From CAZBQG01 sp964493945 (GTDB lineage Bacteria > Pseudomonadota > Alphaproteobacteria > Rhodospirillales > UBA2165): a stretch of DNA of 33,505 nucleotides. The position numbers and the translations under genes are program-made. Position 1 is the stretch's first letter. Each line of letters starts with the position of its first letter. Below, piece after piece: positions 26,631 through 33,505 of this stretch. Under the pieces are notes generated by a model. That model was not told the origin of the DNA, did no database searches, and saw only the letters and a program-made list of their open reading frames with translations. The stretch lies in NCBI GenBank assembly GCA_964493945.1, contig CAZBQG010000011.1:1-33505 (forward strand). The letters run 5' to 3'.

Positions 26631-27526
26631 GAGGCCCGCAAGGCCCGCGCCACGCTGGAGCCCGGCTCCCGGTCCAGGGCGCCCGAAATAAACCAGGCCG
26701 TATCAACAAGCGCGGCCAGATCGACGCCGGTCTCGATGCCCATGCCGTCCAGCATGTAAAGTACGTCTTCGGTGGCCACATTACCCGACGCACCCGGCGC
26801 AAAGGGACAGCCGCCCAAGCCACCGACCGAGGCATCAAACACCGTTATCCCCATTTCCAGCGATTTCAGGATATTGGCCAGCGCCTGGCCATAGGTATCG
26901 TGATAATGACCGGCCAGAACATTGAGCGGTAATCGTGCTGCCACCGCCTCGATCAACCGCTCGGTCGTTGCCGGGTCAGCCACCCCGATGGTATCGCTGA
27001 GGACCACTTCGCCCACGCCCATGCCGATCAGCTCTTCGGCCATTTCAGCCACCACCGACGGCGCCACTGCCCCTTCGAAGGGGCAGCCCAGGGCGCATGA
27101 TATATATGCCCGCACCATTTTTTTAGCCTGAGCGGCGGCCTCGCAGACCGGGCGGAAACGGTCCAGGCTTTCGGCCATGGAACAATTGATGTTGCGCTCG
27201 GAAAAGCTTTCCGAGGCGGCTCCAAACACGGCCACCCAATCCACATCGGCGGCCAGCGCACCTTCCAGCCCTTTCATGTTGGGCACCAGAACCGAATAAA
27301 TAATCCCCGCCTTGCGGCTGAGCCCCCCCATGACTTCCGCCGCATCACCCATTTGGGGCACCGCGCGGGGTGAGACGAAGGCTGCTGCTTCGATAATCCC
27401 AAGCCCGCAACCGGCCAGGCGCTCTATCAGCTCGATCTTGACGGCGGCGGGAATGACGCCCGGCTCGTTTTGCAGCCCGTCCCGGGGGGCCACTTCGTGC
27501 AGCGTGACTTTGGTGGGGAGGCTCAT
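26627..27526 (-). CDS. liuE: Hydroxymethylglutaryl-CoA lyase
   Basis: Cleaves HMG-CoA to acetoacetate and acetyl-CoA, the last leucine step. The TIM-barrel protein (299 residues) has EVAPRDGLQNEPG with the catalytic Arg and metal-binding Asp, IEAAAFVSPRAVPQMGD, the metal ligands in AGHYHDTYGQ, and the family signature GLGGCPFAPGASGNVATEDV containing the active-site Cys and Asn. It overlaps isovaleryl-CoA dehydrogenase by 4 bases and follows the hydratase gene by 9 bases, so they share an operon. Confidence 0.93.
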   Translation of the reverse strand: MSLPTKVTLHEVAPRDGLQNEPGVIPAAVKIELIERLAGCGLGIIEAAAFVSPRAVPQMGDAAEVMGGLSRKAGIIYSVLVPNMKGLEGALAADVDWVAVFGAASESFSERNINCSMAESLDRFRPVCEAAAQAKKMVRAYISCALGCPFEGAVAPSVVAEMAEELIGMGVGEVVLSDTIGVADPATTERLIEAVAARLPLNVLAGHYHDTYGQALANILKSLEMGITVFDASVGGLGGCPFAPGASGNVATEDVLYMLDGMGIETGVDLAALVDTAWFISGALDREPGSSVARALRAS

Positions 27527-27535
27527 GACATCGGC

Positions 27536-28357
27536 TCAGTCATTCGCCACCCAGCCCGCGCTGCGCTTTTCGAAAAAGGCGGTCAGGCCCTCCTTGCCTT
27601 CGTCCGTGGCGCGGCGCCTGGCCAGCCGGCCTGCCAGTTGGATTTGGGCCTCCGGCGATTGTTCACGCCCTGCCAGGGAGCGCATAAATGCCTTGGTCTC
27701 GGCCATGGCGCCGGGGCCGTTGAGGGACAGTTCCTCGATCATCTTCTTGCCGGCCTCGGCCAACGCCTCTTCGTCTTCCACCAGTATATGGACCAGCCCC
27801 AGATCGTATGCGGTCTCTGAATCAATGGGCTCGGCAGTCAGAAAATAACACCGCATCCGGCGCGATCCGATGGCCGCCATCACATGGGGCGAAATGGTCG
27901 CCGGGATCAGCCCCAGGCGCACTTCGGAGAGGCTGAAGCGGGCGCGCTTGACGGCGATCACCAGATCACAGCAGGCTACCAGCCCCATGCCGCCAGCAAT
28001 TGCCGCCCCTTGCACCAAGGCCAGGACCGGCTTGGGACAGCCGGCCAGCGCTTCCAGAAGTTCGGCCAGACGCAATGCCTCTTCCTCGTTCTCGGCCAAG
28101 TCATATTCTGCCGCCCGGCGCATCCAATCCAAATCGGCCCCCGCCGAAAAGCTCCGCCCATTGGCTTCAAGGACCACCATATGGACGCTGTCGTCGGCGG
28201 CCATTTCCTGGAAAGCCTGGGTCAGGCGGGCGATCAGCACCTCATCGAAGGCATTATGAATATGGGCCCGGTTAAGGGTTACCCGGCCGACGCCGTCTCC
28301 GGCATGGTCCGTGAGAACGCAATCTTCCGGCGCCTCGGGGCTCGTCTCATCGCTCAT
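27536..28357 (-). CDS. liuC: Enoyl-CoA hydratase, probable methylglutaconyl-CoA hydratase
   Basis: Crotonase-fold protein (273 residues) with FSAGADLDWMRRAAEYDLAENEEEALRLAELL, a stretch typical of the methylglutaconyl-CoA hydratase of leucine catabolism. Also present are VQGAAIAGGMGLVACCDLVIA (oxyanion hole) and FSLSEVRLGLIPATISPHV with the catalytic Glu. The ATG at 28357 is preferred over GTG 28363: AGGGGAG precedes it, and it lies directly after the TGA of the TusA-like gene. Flanked by HMG-CoA lyase and isovaleryl-CoA dehydrogenase, which supports the specific call. Confidence 0.85.
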   Translation of the reverse strand: MSDETSPEAPEDCVLTDHAGDGVGRVTLNRAHIHNAFDEVLIARLTQAFQEMAADDSVHMVVLEANGRSFSAGADLDWMRRAAEYDLAENEEEALRLAELLEALAGCPKPVLALVQGAAIAGGMGLVACCDLVIAVKRARFSLSEVRLGLIPATISPHVMAAIGSRRMRCYFLTAEPIDSETAYDLGLVHILVEDEEALAEAGKKMIEELSLNGPGAMAETKAFMRSLAGREQSPEAQIQLAGRLARRRATDEGKEGLTAFFEKRSAGWVAND

Positions 28358-28359
28358 TA

Positions 28360-28587
28360 TCACTCCCCTCCCTTGCGAATCAAAACAACCAGCAATCCGT
28401 CTTCTTCGCCGCTTTCCACCAATTCATGTCCGGCTTCGGCGCAAAAGGCGGCGAAATCACCGGGTGCGGACGGGTCCGTCGCCAACACCCGCAATTCATC
28501 CCCCACTTCCAGACTTTTCAGCATTTTGCGCGCCTTGAGCACCGGCAGGGGGCATTTCAGCCCGGTCATATCCACTTCGCTCAGCAC
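28360..28587 (-). CDS. TusA/SirA-like sulfur-carrier protein
   Basis: A 75-residue protein with the CPxP signature GLKCPLPVLKARKML near residue 9. Its Cys carries persulfide sulfur in TusA (tRNA thiolation, molybdenum cofactor or sulfur oxidation pathways). The C-terminal half (FAAFCAEAGHELVESGEEDGLLVVLIRK) has the usual beta-alpha-beta layout. The likely start is GTG at 28587, with GAGG five bases before it. It is packed between the MBL hydrolase (7 bp) and LiuC (stop and start nearly touching), so it belongs to the same transcript. Its role in a leucine-degradation operon is unclear. Confidence 0.85.
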   Translation of the reverse strand: MLSEVDMTGLKCPLPVLKARKMLKSLEVGDELRVLATDPSAPGDFAAFCAEAGHELVESGEEDGLLVVLIRKGGE

Positions 28588-28594
28588 GCCCGCC

Positions 28595-29458
28595 TCATCC
28601 GAAATCTATCCAATATTCCTCTCCCCGCCGGGTGACGTGGCAGGGGTTAAAGTGAGCCGGCAGGACCTGGACCGGACTGTCGCAGACCTCTTCCAACAGG
28701 CTCCTGCGGGTCTGGCTGGCGAGCAACCCATCGGCGCAATGCTGGCTGTTCCAATCGGGGTAAAGTGCCTGGATCGGATGATGCATGGCATCGCCGATGG
28801 CCAGCGCCGTCTGCCCGCCCGAAACAATTTTGACCCCCATATGATCCGGCGTATGACCGGGCAGGCTTTCCAAGCAGACCCCGTCGGCGATCTTGTGATC
28901 GTTGCCCACCAGGACCGATTGGCCCGCCTTGATCACCGGCAATACGCTGTCTTCGTAAAAGGTGCGGAAGATGGGTGGGCCGGAATCGCTGCGATGTTGC
29001 AGATTTTCCAGCTCAACCGCCGTCGTCAGATATTGGGCGGTGGGAAAGGTGGGCACCCATTCCCCGTTTTCCAGGCGCGTGTTCCAGCCCACATGGTCCA
29101 CATGCAGATGGGTGCAAAGAACGATATCTATGTCTTCGGGTGCAAACCCGGCGCCCACCAGATTATCCAGCCAGGGAAATTGGGCATTGTTCCAGGCCGG
29201 CTGGGAGCGGCCTTCCTTGTCGTTGCCGACGCAGGTATCCACCAGAACATTCAGACCGCCGGCCCTGAAGACATATCCCTGAATGGTGCAGATGATGGAA
29301 TTTCGTTCCCGGTCAAACAAACCGGGCGCCATCCAGGAGCACTCCTTTTCAAAGAGTTCGGGCGTGGCATCGGGAAAGAAAGCCTCGGCATCAAACAGCG
29401 TGTGATCGCTCTCGAGGACGGTGGAAATGGCGATATCGCCGATTTGGATTTTGTTCAT
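28595..29458 (-). CDS. MBL-fold metallo-hydrolase (lactonase-like)
   Basis: The 287-residue protein has the metallo-beta-lactamase motif CTHLHVDHVGWNTR (HxHxDH), a further ligand in LPGHTPDHMGV, Asp in LAIGDAMHHP and a final His in LPAHFNPCHV. The layout, with LVDTCVGNDKEGR and a conserved NNAQFPWLDNL, resembles the AHL-lactonase/AttM-like group of MBL hydrolases. It could also be a hydrolase of an acyl-thioester or lactone linked to the CoA pathway around it. No signal peptide. It is the second gene of the minus-strand run, 15 bp after the Crp-type regulator. Confidence 0.82.
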   Translation of the reverse strand: MNKIQIGDIAISTVLESDHTLFDAEAFFPDATPELFEKECSWMAPGLFDRERNSIICTIQGYVFRAGGLNVLVDTCVGNDKEGRSQPAWNNAQFPWLDNLVGAGFAPEDIDIVLCTHLHVDHVGWNTRLENGEWVPTFPTAQYLTTAVELENLQHRSDSGPPIFRTFYEDSVLPVIKAGQSVLVGNDHKIADGVCLESLPGHTPDHMGVKIVSGGQTALAIGDAMHHPIQALYPDWNSQHCADGLLASQTRRSLLEEVCDSPVQVLPAHFNPCHVTRRGEEYWIDFG

Positions 29459-29473
29459 GAAATATAGGACCGC

Positions 29474-30178
29474 TTATTGTTCGGCCAGACGTTGCAGTCT
29501 TTCATAATCGGTTATGATCAGGGTCCGGTGACGCCGCTCGACCACGCCATAGCTGGCCAGATTGCCGATGGCCCCGGCCACTTCTTCCTTGTCGGCACCA
29601 ACCTTGGCCGCGATCTCGGCATGGGGCGGCAGAATATGAATGATCCAGGAACCGGCACTCTCCACATTGGGCTCGGCGATGCGCAAAAGTTCGTAATAGA
29701 CCCGCTGGCGTTCGGTCATTGTGGAAAGGGTGGTGACCCTGGCATCCAAAGACCGGATGAGCCCGGTAAAGCGCTTCAGCAGGATCAGAGAAATTTCCGG
29801 GCACAGAATAAGAAAATTGCGGAACTCCTTGCCCGGCATGGAAGCCAGCAGGGTGCTTTCCACCGCCGCCACCCGGGCCGAACGTTTGTGGGAATCAATC
29901 GCCGACATTTCATCGAAGGTGTCGCCGGGCCTCAATTCGGCCAGCGCCACTTCCTTCGATTTCCCACGGAAATCCATTACCTTGAGATGGCCGCCAACGA
30001 CAAAGAAAACATCCGTCGTCAAATCATCCACATCGACGATGATTTCACCCGCCTGATGTTCGGGCCATAGGCATTTTTCCTCGATCTGGCCGACGATACC
30101 GGGTGAGGCCTCGGCCAAAATGGAGATGCCCGCCAGGCTTCGCGCCAACTCGGCTATTTTGGGGACCGCCTCGGCCAT
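29474..30178 (-). CDS. Crp/Fnr-family transcription regulator
   Basis: 234 residues: an N-terminal cyclic-nucleotide-like beta-barrel (WPEHQAGEIIVDVDDLTTDVFFVVGGHLKVMDF, LRPGDTFDEMSAID), then a long dimer helix (FTGLIRSLDARVTTLSTMTERQRVYYELLRI), then a winged helix-turn-helix (PPHAEIAAKVGADKEEVAGAIGNLASYGVVERRHRTLIITD). The phosphate-binding cassette reads FDEMSAID rather than FGELALL, with no Arg-Ser-Ala pair as in Escherichia coli Crp except KRSARVAA, so cAMP binding is possible but not assured. No Fnr-type cysteine cluster is seen. As first gene of the minus-strand run it may control the leucine genes. AGGAAA precedes the ATG. The palindromic copy 2 begins 17 bp upstream. Confidence 0.87.
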   Translation of the reverse strand: MAEAVPKIAELARSLAGISILAEASPGIVGQIEEKCLWPEHQAGEIIVDVDDLTTDVFFVVGGHLKVMDFRGKSKEVALAELRPGDTFDEMSAIDSHKRSARVAAVESTLLASMPGKEFRNFLILCPEISLILLKRFTGLIRSLDARVTTLSTMTERQRVYYELLRIAEPNVESAGSWIIHILPPHAEIAAKVGADKEEVAGAIGNLASYGVVERRHRTLIITDYERLQRLAEQ

Positions 30179-30194
30179 TTTCCTGGAACTGCTC

Positions 30195-30477
30195 CTAGTG
30201 GATGAAATCTAACATATGGTACCCATATGACGGCTTCCCAAGCTCATCCGGACAGGCGCGCGGTGCGCCGTGATGCCCCGCATCACAAGCATCGTGCAAC
30301 GCATCCGGTGGGCTTGGGAAGCCGCCCCCACCATATCCCAATGGGGGTCCCATATCCCGGCCCCCCGGTGCGTCGAGCACCCTTGCCGATGCTAAGGCAT
30401 CGCCCGCGGGCACTCTCCTGCCGAGGAGCCGGGATATGAGATCGTATGGGTACCATATGTTAGATTTCATCCACTAG
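30195..30477. repeat. Palindromic structured element, copy 2 (283 bp)
   Basis: The ends form a perfect 33-bp inverted repeat (30195-30227 with 30445-30477) that extends three pairs further, through one G-T wobble. Inside follow a perfect 13-bp stem (30231-30243 with 30312-30324) enclosing hairpin GTGATGC/GCATCAC (30270-30276 with 30280-30286), a CCCCCA/TGGGGG hairpin, an 11-bp stem CATATCCCGGC/GCCGGGATATG (30351-30361 with 30428-30438), and the inner hairpin CGATGC-TAAG-GCATCG (30387-30402). The same parts occur in the same order as in copy 1. It occupies most of the gap 30179-30571 between the divergent Crp-type gene and the glycosyltransferase genes, where promoters are expected. I see no gene inside, and only weak promoter-like sequence in 30478-30571. 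Confidence 0.85.
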
Positions 30478-30571
30478 CAGGCAAAAATTTCGCGTCTCTG
30501 GCTGGGTGGGGTTAGAATAGCAAGGCGCGTAAGGGGCTTCAAGCGCGGGACATGGACCATACACACCGATC

Positions 30572-32079
30572 ATGGGACAAATTTCGGAACCGGAACAGAT
30601 AATGAAGCAGCGCGCCGTCATCTTTGGCGCATCCTGTCTGCTCGAGCTGTCGCTCGCCTATATTTTCATGGGCAGCGTGGATTTGCTCAATCTGATGGAG
30701 ATCACGGTCAATCTGATGGATGGGGATGGCAGCCAGTTTGTCCGCGTGCCCTATCTGCCGGCCATGCCCCTGTTCACCTGGGCCGCCGGGTCCCTGAACG
30801 TGCTTTGGGATCTGCCGGCTCCATTCGCCTACAAGATCATTCCCATTTTCTTCGATAGTCTTTTGGCCGTGCTGGTCTATGATTTCGCGCTCCGTGCTGG
30901 CAATCCGCGCGCTTTCCTGGCCGGTCTTCTTTACGCCTTATGCCCCATGGCGGTTCTCATCGACAGCTTCCATGTGCAGTGGGAAGGCTTGTTGATTTTC
31001 TTTTTGATGCTGGCCATTCATATCCGCACCTTCCGGGCGCCGGGCGGCACCAAATATGTTCTTTACGGGGCCAGCTTGGCCATGTCGGTGCTGATCAAGC
31101 CGGTCAGCGTGATTTTTATTCCGTTTCTCGTGGGTGGCGACGGAGCCCGGGTGGCGCTTGATTTTTTAAAGAACAATTTGCTTTATGCCGCCGGCGGCCT
31201 GGGGGTCGGGCTGATATTTCTGATCACCCAACAGATTCTGGGCGTCGATACCATGGCCCGGCTTCCGATCATCGCCGGATATGCCAATAAAGGCGTGACC
31301 ATCATCGGGCTTCCTTTTGCCGAGCCCTTCAACGAGTTCGCCTTTCTCAAAAGCCACATATGGCTCATCGGGCCAGTGCTCTATCTGCTTTATTTCTTTT
31401 TCCGGGGGCGCATCAATTTTCCCGATGCGGTGCTCGCCGCCTTTCTGTTCATTCTGGGTTTCAGCGGTATTTCCACCCAGTATCTGGCATGGCCGGTGGC
31501 ACTGTTTTTGGCGACGGGCGGCTGGCATCGGGGGCGGTTTATGTTTTGATGATCAGTATTTTCCATCTGTTCTATTACATGCATCCCGAAGCGCCCTTTA
31601 TCGCGGGCGAGAATATGGCCACCTTCGCCGCCCTCAAAAGCTTCGCCTGGGCCATGCCGCCGGCCCATCTGATGGCGCCTGGATTTCTCACCTTGATCAA
31701 AATTCTGGGCAATTACCTGCTGCCTGTCCTCAGCCTGATCCTGGCCGTAATGGTGTTGGCCCGGCCGGGCAAATATGTGACGGAGGTCGGAGCGGAGCGG
31801 CTGGGCAACATGTATCTTATATTGGGCGCGCTACCATTTCTGGTGGCCGGCAGCCTGATCGGGTTTTCAACTTGGATCGGTACGGATGTAAATATGGCGG
31901 CTTATCTGGGTGATAATCTGGGACAATATGCCATGCATGCCGAGGGCAAGCATTTTACTGGCGATTACGGGGAGCCGTCCGTATTCAACATCTTCCATCT
32001 GGGGCTGGCGGGCAGCTTGGCCTGGAGCGGGGCCGCGCTCTGGGGGTGCCGCTGGGGGTGGAAGCGAAGCCATGTCTGA
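30572..32079 (+). pseudogene. Polytopic membrane glycosyltransferase (GT39/GT-C-like), one frameshift
   Basis: About 500 residues with many hydrophobic helices. After the first helix (FGASCLLELSLAYIFMG) comes a loop with VNLMDGDGSQFVRVPYLP, then FAYKIIPIFFDSLLAVLVYD and the LLYALCPMAVLIDSFHVQWEGLL stretch typical of dolichol/polyprenol-phosphate-sugar GT-C enzymes. The frame ends at 31549. One more G in the run 31530-31534 restores GWHRGAVYVLMISIFHLFYYMHPE and the remaining helices to the stop at 32079. This again is a homopolymer undercall, so the gene is probably whole. ATG 30602 is an alternative start. It overlaps the following family-2 glycosyltransferase by 8 bases, indicating an operon for lipid-linked sugar transfer (inference). 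Acceptor unknown. Confidence 0.75.
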
Positions 32080-32791
32080 ACCCGTCAGCGCGATCATCAA
32101 CGTATATAACGAAGCACCCACCATCGAGGCCGAAATCCGCCAGATCCATGAATTGATCACGTCGCGTCTGCCCGGATCGGAACTGATCGTCGCCGAGGAC
32201 GGAAGCACGGACGGCACCAAGGAAATCATCACACTCCTGACCGGGGAGCTGGGCATCATCCATTCCACATCGATTGAGCGCAAAGGGTATGCGCGTGCCT
32301 TGCGTGACGCCATGGGTCTGGCCAAGGCACCCTGGATATTTTTCTCGGATACCGGCGGCAAGAACGATTTCAATGATTTCTGGAAACTCTACGAAGCAAG
32401 AGAAGGCGCCGCCCTGGTCATCGGTGCCCGTGAGGGACGCACGGATCCGCTTTACCGGCGCCTGCTGAGCTGGGGATATGGCCTGGCTCTTCGTATCTAT
32501 TTCGGCCTGCCCATGATGGACGCAGACAGCGGATTCCGCCTCTATGAGACCAAGCTGGCCCAAAGGCTGGCCGGTCAGGACTGGATCAACAGCCAGCTCA
32601 TCGCTTCCGGACTGGTTCTGCGCATCCATGCCATGGGCGGCAATATCCGCCAGATCCCGGTGAACTACCGCCAACGGGAAGGCGTTTCCCGGGGCCTGCC
32701 CACGAAAAAAATTCCCCGTGTTATTGTTACCATTTTGCGCAACATGCCCGCGCTCAAACGGGCCTGCCGCCAATTGCGGCCCGGATCCTAG
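32072..32791 (+). CDS. Family 2 glycosyltransferase
   Basis: The 239-residue GT-A-fold enzyme starts MSEPVSAIINVYNEAPTIEAEI and has LIVAEDGSTDGTKEII (nucleotide-sugar binding). An acidic motif at FFSDTGGKNDF stands where DxD-type enzymes bind the metal. MMDADSGFRLYE and VNYRQREGVSRGLP follow in the acceptor region. No C-terminal membrane helices are seen, so it is like polyprenol-phosphate mannose/glucose synthases without a membrane tail. It would supply the lipid-linked sugar for the preceding membrane enzyme. The start overlaps that gene's stop. Confidence 0.87.
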   Translation: MSEPVSAIINVYNEAPTIEAEIRQIHELITSRLPGSELIVAEDGSTDGTKEIITLLTGELGIIHSTSIERKGYARALRDAMGLAKAPWIFFSDTGGKNDFNDFWKLYEAREGAALVIGAREGRTDPLYRRLLSWGYGLALRIYFGLPMMDADSGFRLYETKLAQRLAGQDWINSQLIASGLVLRIHAMGGNIRQIPVNYRQREGVSRGLPTKKIPRVIVTILRNMPALKRACRQLRPGS

Positions 32792-32801
32792 GTGCCTTTC
32801 G

Positions 32802-33436
32802 ATGAACGCCCTTCATAAAAAAAATCACGGTGGCCATGATTTCGCGCAATGAAGAAGCCGCCGTTGGCAAGGTGATCAAGGATATTCAGGCCGCCCTGTC
32901 CGCCGCTTCCATCCTGATCGTCGATTCCAGCGAAGACCGCACCGCCGAAATCACCACTGAATTGGGGGCGGAGGTTCTCAAACAATATCCGCCCCGGGGC
33001 TATGAACGGGCGATGGACCTGGCGCTGCGTTCGGCCCAGACCCAGGTGGTGGTGACCATGGATTGCGACGACACCTATCCGGTGGATTATATCCAGCCCC
33101 TGGCCCGCATGATCATCGAGGACGGCTATGACCTGGTCGATGGCTGCCGGCTGGAGAGGAAGCCCCGGAACATGCCTGGATCAATTATATGGGGAACTGG
33201 ATTTTCGCGCTTATGGCTTCAGTTTTTTTCGGGCGCCGCATCCTGGACCTGCATAGCGGAATGCGGGCCTACAGAAATGGGGTTCCGGAAAGCCTGGATT
33301 ACAACCTCAATGGGGCGGCCCAGCCGGTGGACCTTTTGCTGGGCCCCTTAAGGTGCCGCATGAAGGTGGGCTTCGTCTTCATCCGGTAGCCCCGTTTATG
33401 CTGGATCGGGGCGGTCGACGTCATGCAGTCCATGGC
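32802..33436 (+). pseudogene. Second family 2 glycosyltransferase, frameshifted
   Basis: The main frame reads ITVAMISRNEEAAVGKVIKDIQ, ILIVDSSEDRTAEITTELGAEV, RGYERAMDLALRSAQ and VVTMDCDDTYPVDYI (the DxD-like motif), a polyprenol-phosphate-sugar-synthase pattern. The likely ATG (32802) is out of frame because of the A8 run 32817-32824. GTG 32830 is the alternative start. At GG 33167-33168 the frame is lost; one more G restores EHAWINYMGNWIFALMASVFFGRRILDLHSGMRAYRNG, which contains the conserved LHSGMRAY. A TAG at 33387-33389 follows FIR, and weak similarity (IGRST, HAVHG) continues in shifted frames to about 33436. The 3' end is damaged or misassembled. Confidence 0.7.
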
Positions 33437-33505
33437 CAGGAGGTTCGTCTTCGGGCCCTGCGGGACGCCGGCTACGAGGTAATCTACACCGGCATTCGCC
33501 AGACC
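33437..33505 (+). CDS. Partial: possible cobalamin-binding (methylmalonyl-CoA mutase C-terminal-like) domain
   Basis: The last 69 bases read QEVRLRALRDAGYEVIYTGIRQT, running off the window edge in the frame of ATG 33398. RALRDAGYEVIYTGIRQT looks very like the first helix and second strand of the B12-binding domain of acyl-CoA mutases (ARALRDAGxEVxYTGLRQTPE). The DxHxxG motif that should stand just before it is not recognisable; instead the sequence resembles the end of the glycosyltransferase. This may be a chimeric join or the edge of a damaged contig. Confidence 0.35.

Noticed and set aside
27884..29467. Long plus-strand open frame of 527 codons
   Set aside because: Antisense to liuC, the TusA-like gene and the MBL hydrolase, all of which have clear catalytic motifs.
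25206..30477. The two palindromic elements as an insertion sequence or as the two ends of one transposon
   Set aside because: Neither contains a transposase-like frame, their outer arms are unrelated, and the 4.7 kb between them is an ordinary leucine-degradation operon.

Overview
The window looks like a draft scaffold from a GC-rich alphaproteobacterium, probably Rhodospirillales-like. The evidence is the overall gene content: a PilZ protein next to an alphaproteobacterial-type CheZ, a DUF1127 protein, abundant acyl-CoA metabolism, an MlaC/HpnM-type protein and an NDP-forming acyl-CoA ligase. No tRNA, rRNA, CRISPR array or complete insertion sequence was seen. The taxonomic placement is inference.

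Layout. (1) 1-1046: PilZ protein (cut by a 10-N gap) convergent with cheZ, which carries an in-frame TAA. (2) 1197-7220: an aromatic-acid/CoA cluster with a hydroxycinnamoyl-CoA hydratase-lyase, an acyl-CoA dehydrogenase, a cysteine-less carboxymuconolactone-decarboxylase-family protein, a D-2-hydroxyacid dehydrogenase (frameshifted) and an NDP-forming acyl-CoA ligase. Together they suggest ferulate/coumarate-type side-chain degradation. (3) 7226-9633: an OmpR-type response regulator, a methyltransferase and an amidohydrolase. (4) 9746-16944: two broken MFS transporters, a cyclic-nucleotide-binding protein with an in-frame stop, an SDR, a periplasmic HEYGH protein, a DUF1127 protein, an EamA transporter, a universal stress protein and a small protein behind a strong promoter embedded in a perfect 19-bp inverted repeat. 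(5) 17052-22762: a PAS histidine kinase (two frameshifts), divergent from a three-gene xanthine-dehydrogenase-family molybdenum hydroxylase. (6) 22763-25214: MlaC/HpnM-type protein, MsrA and an M20 amidohydrolase. (7) 25458-30178: a minus-strand run with isovaleryl-CoA dehydrogenase, HMG-CoA lyase and methylglutaconyl-CoA hydratase (leucine catabolism), a TusA-like protein, an MBL hydrolase and a Crp/Fnr regulator. (8) 30572-33505: polyprenol-type membrane glycosyltransferase and two family-2 glycosyltransferases, ending in a doubtful junction.

The most interesting signal is a pair of related palindromic elements (25206-25447 and 30195-30477). They share loop sequences and the same branched fold. 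Most stem positions differ between the two copies, yet both strands of each stem changed together and pairing is kept. The outermost arms are unrelated between copies but perfectly self-complementary (22 and 33 bp). This is either a repeated structured RNA or a mobile palindromic element that builds site-specific arms; I do not recognise it.

A second window-wide pattern concerns sequence quality. Nearly every broken gene is repaired by adding one base inside a homopolymer run (about ten cases, always a missing base). Most apparent pseudogenes are therefore probably base-calling undercalls, whereas three in-frame stops (cheZ, the cyclic-nucleotide gene and one MFS gene) need a different explanation.
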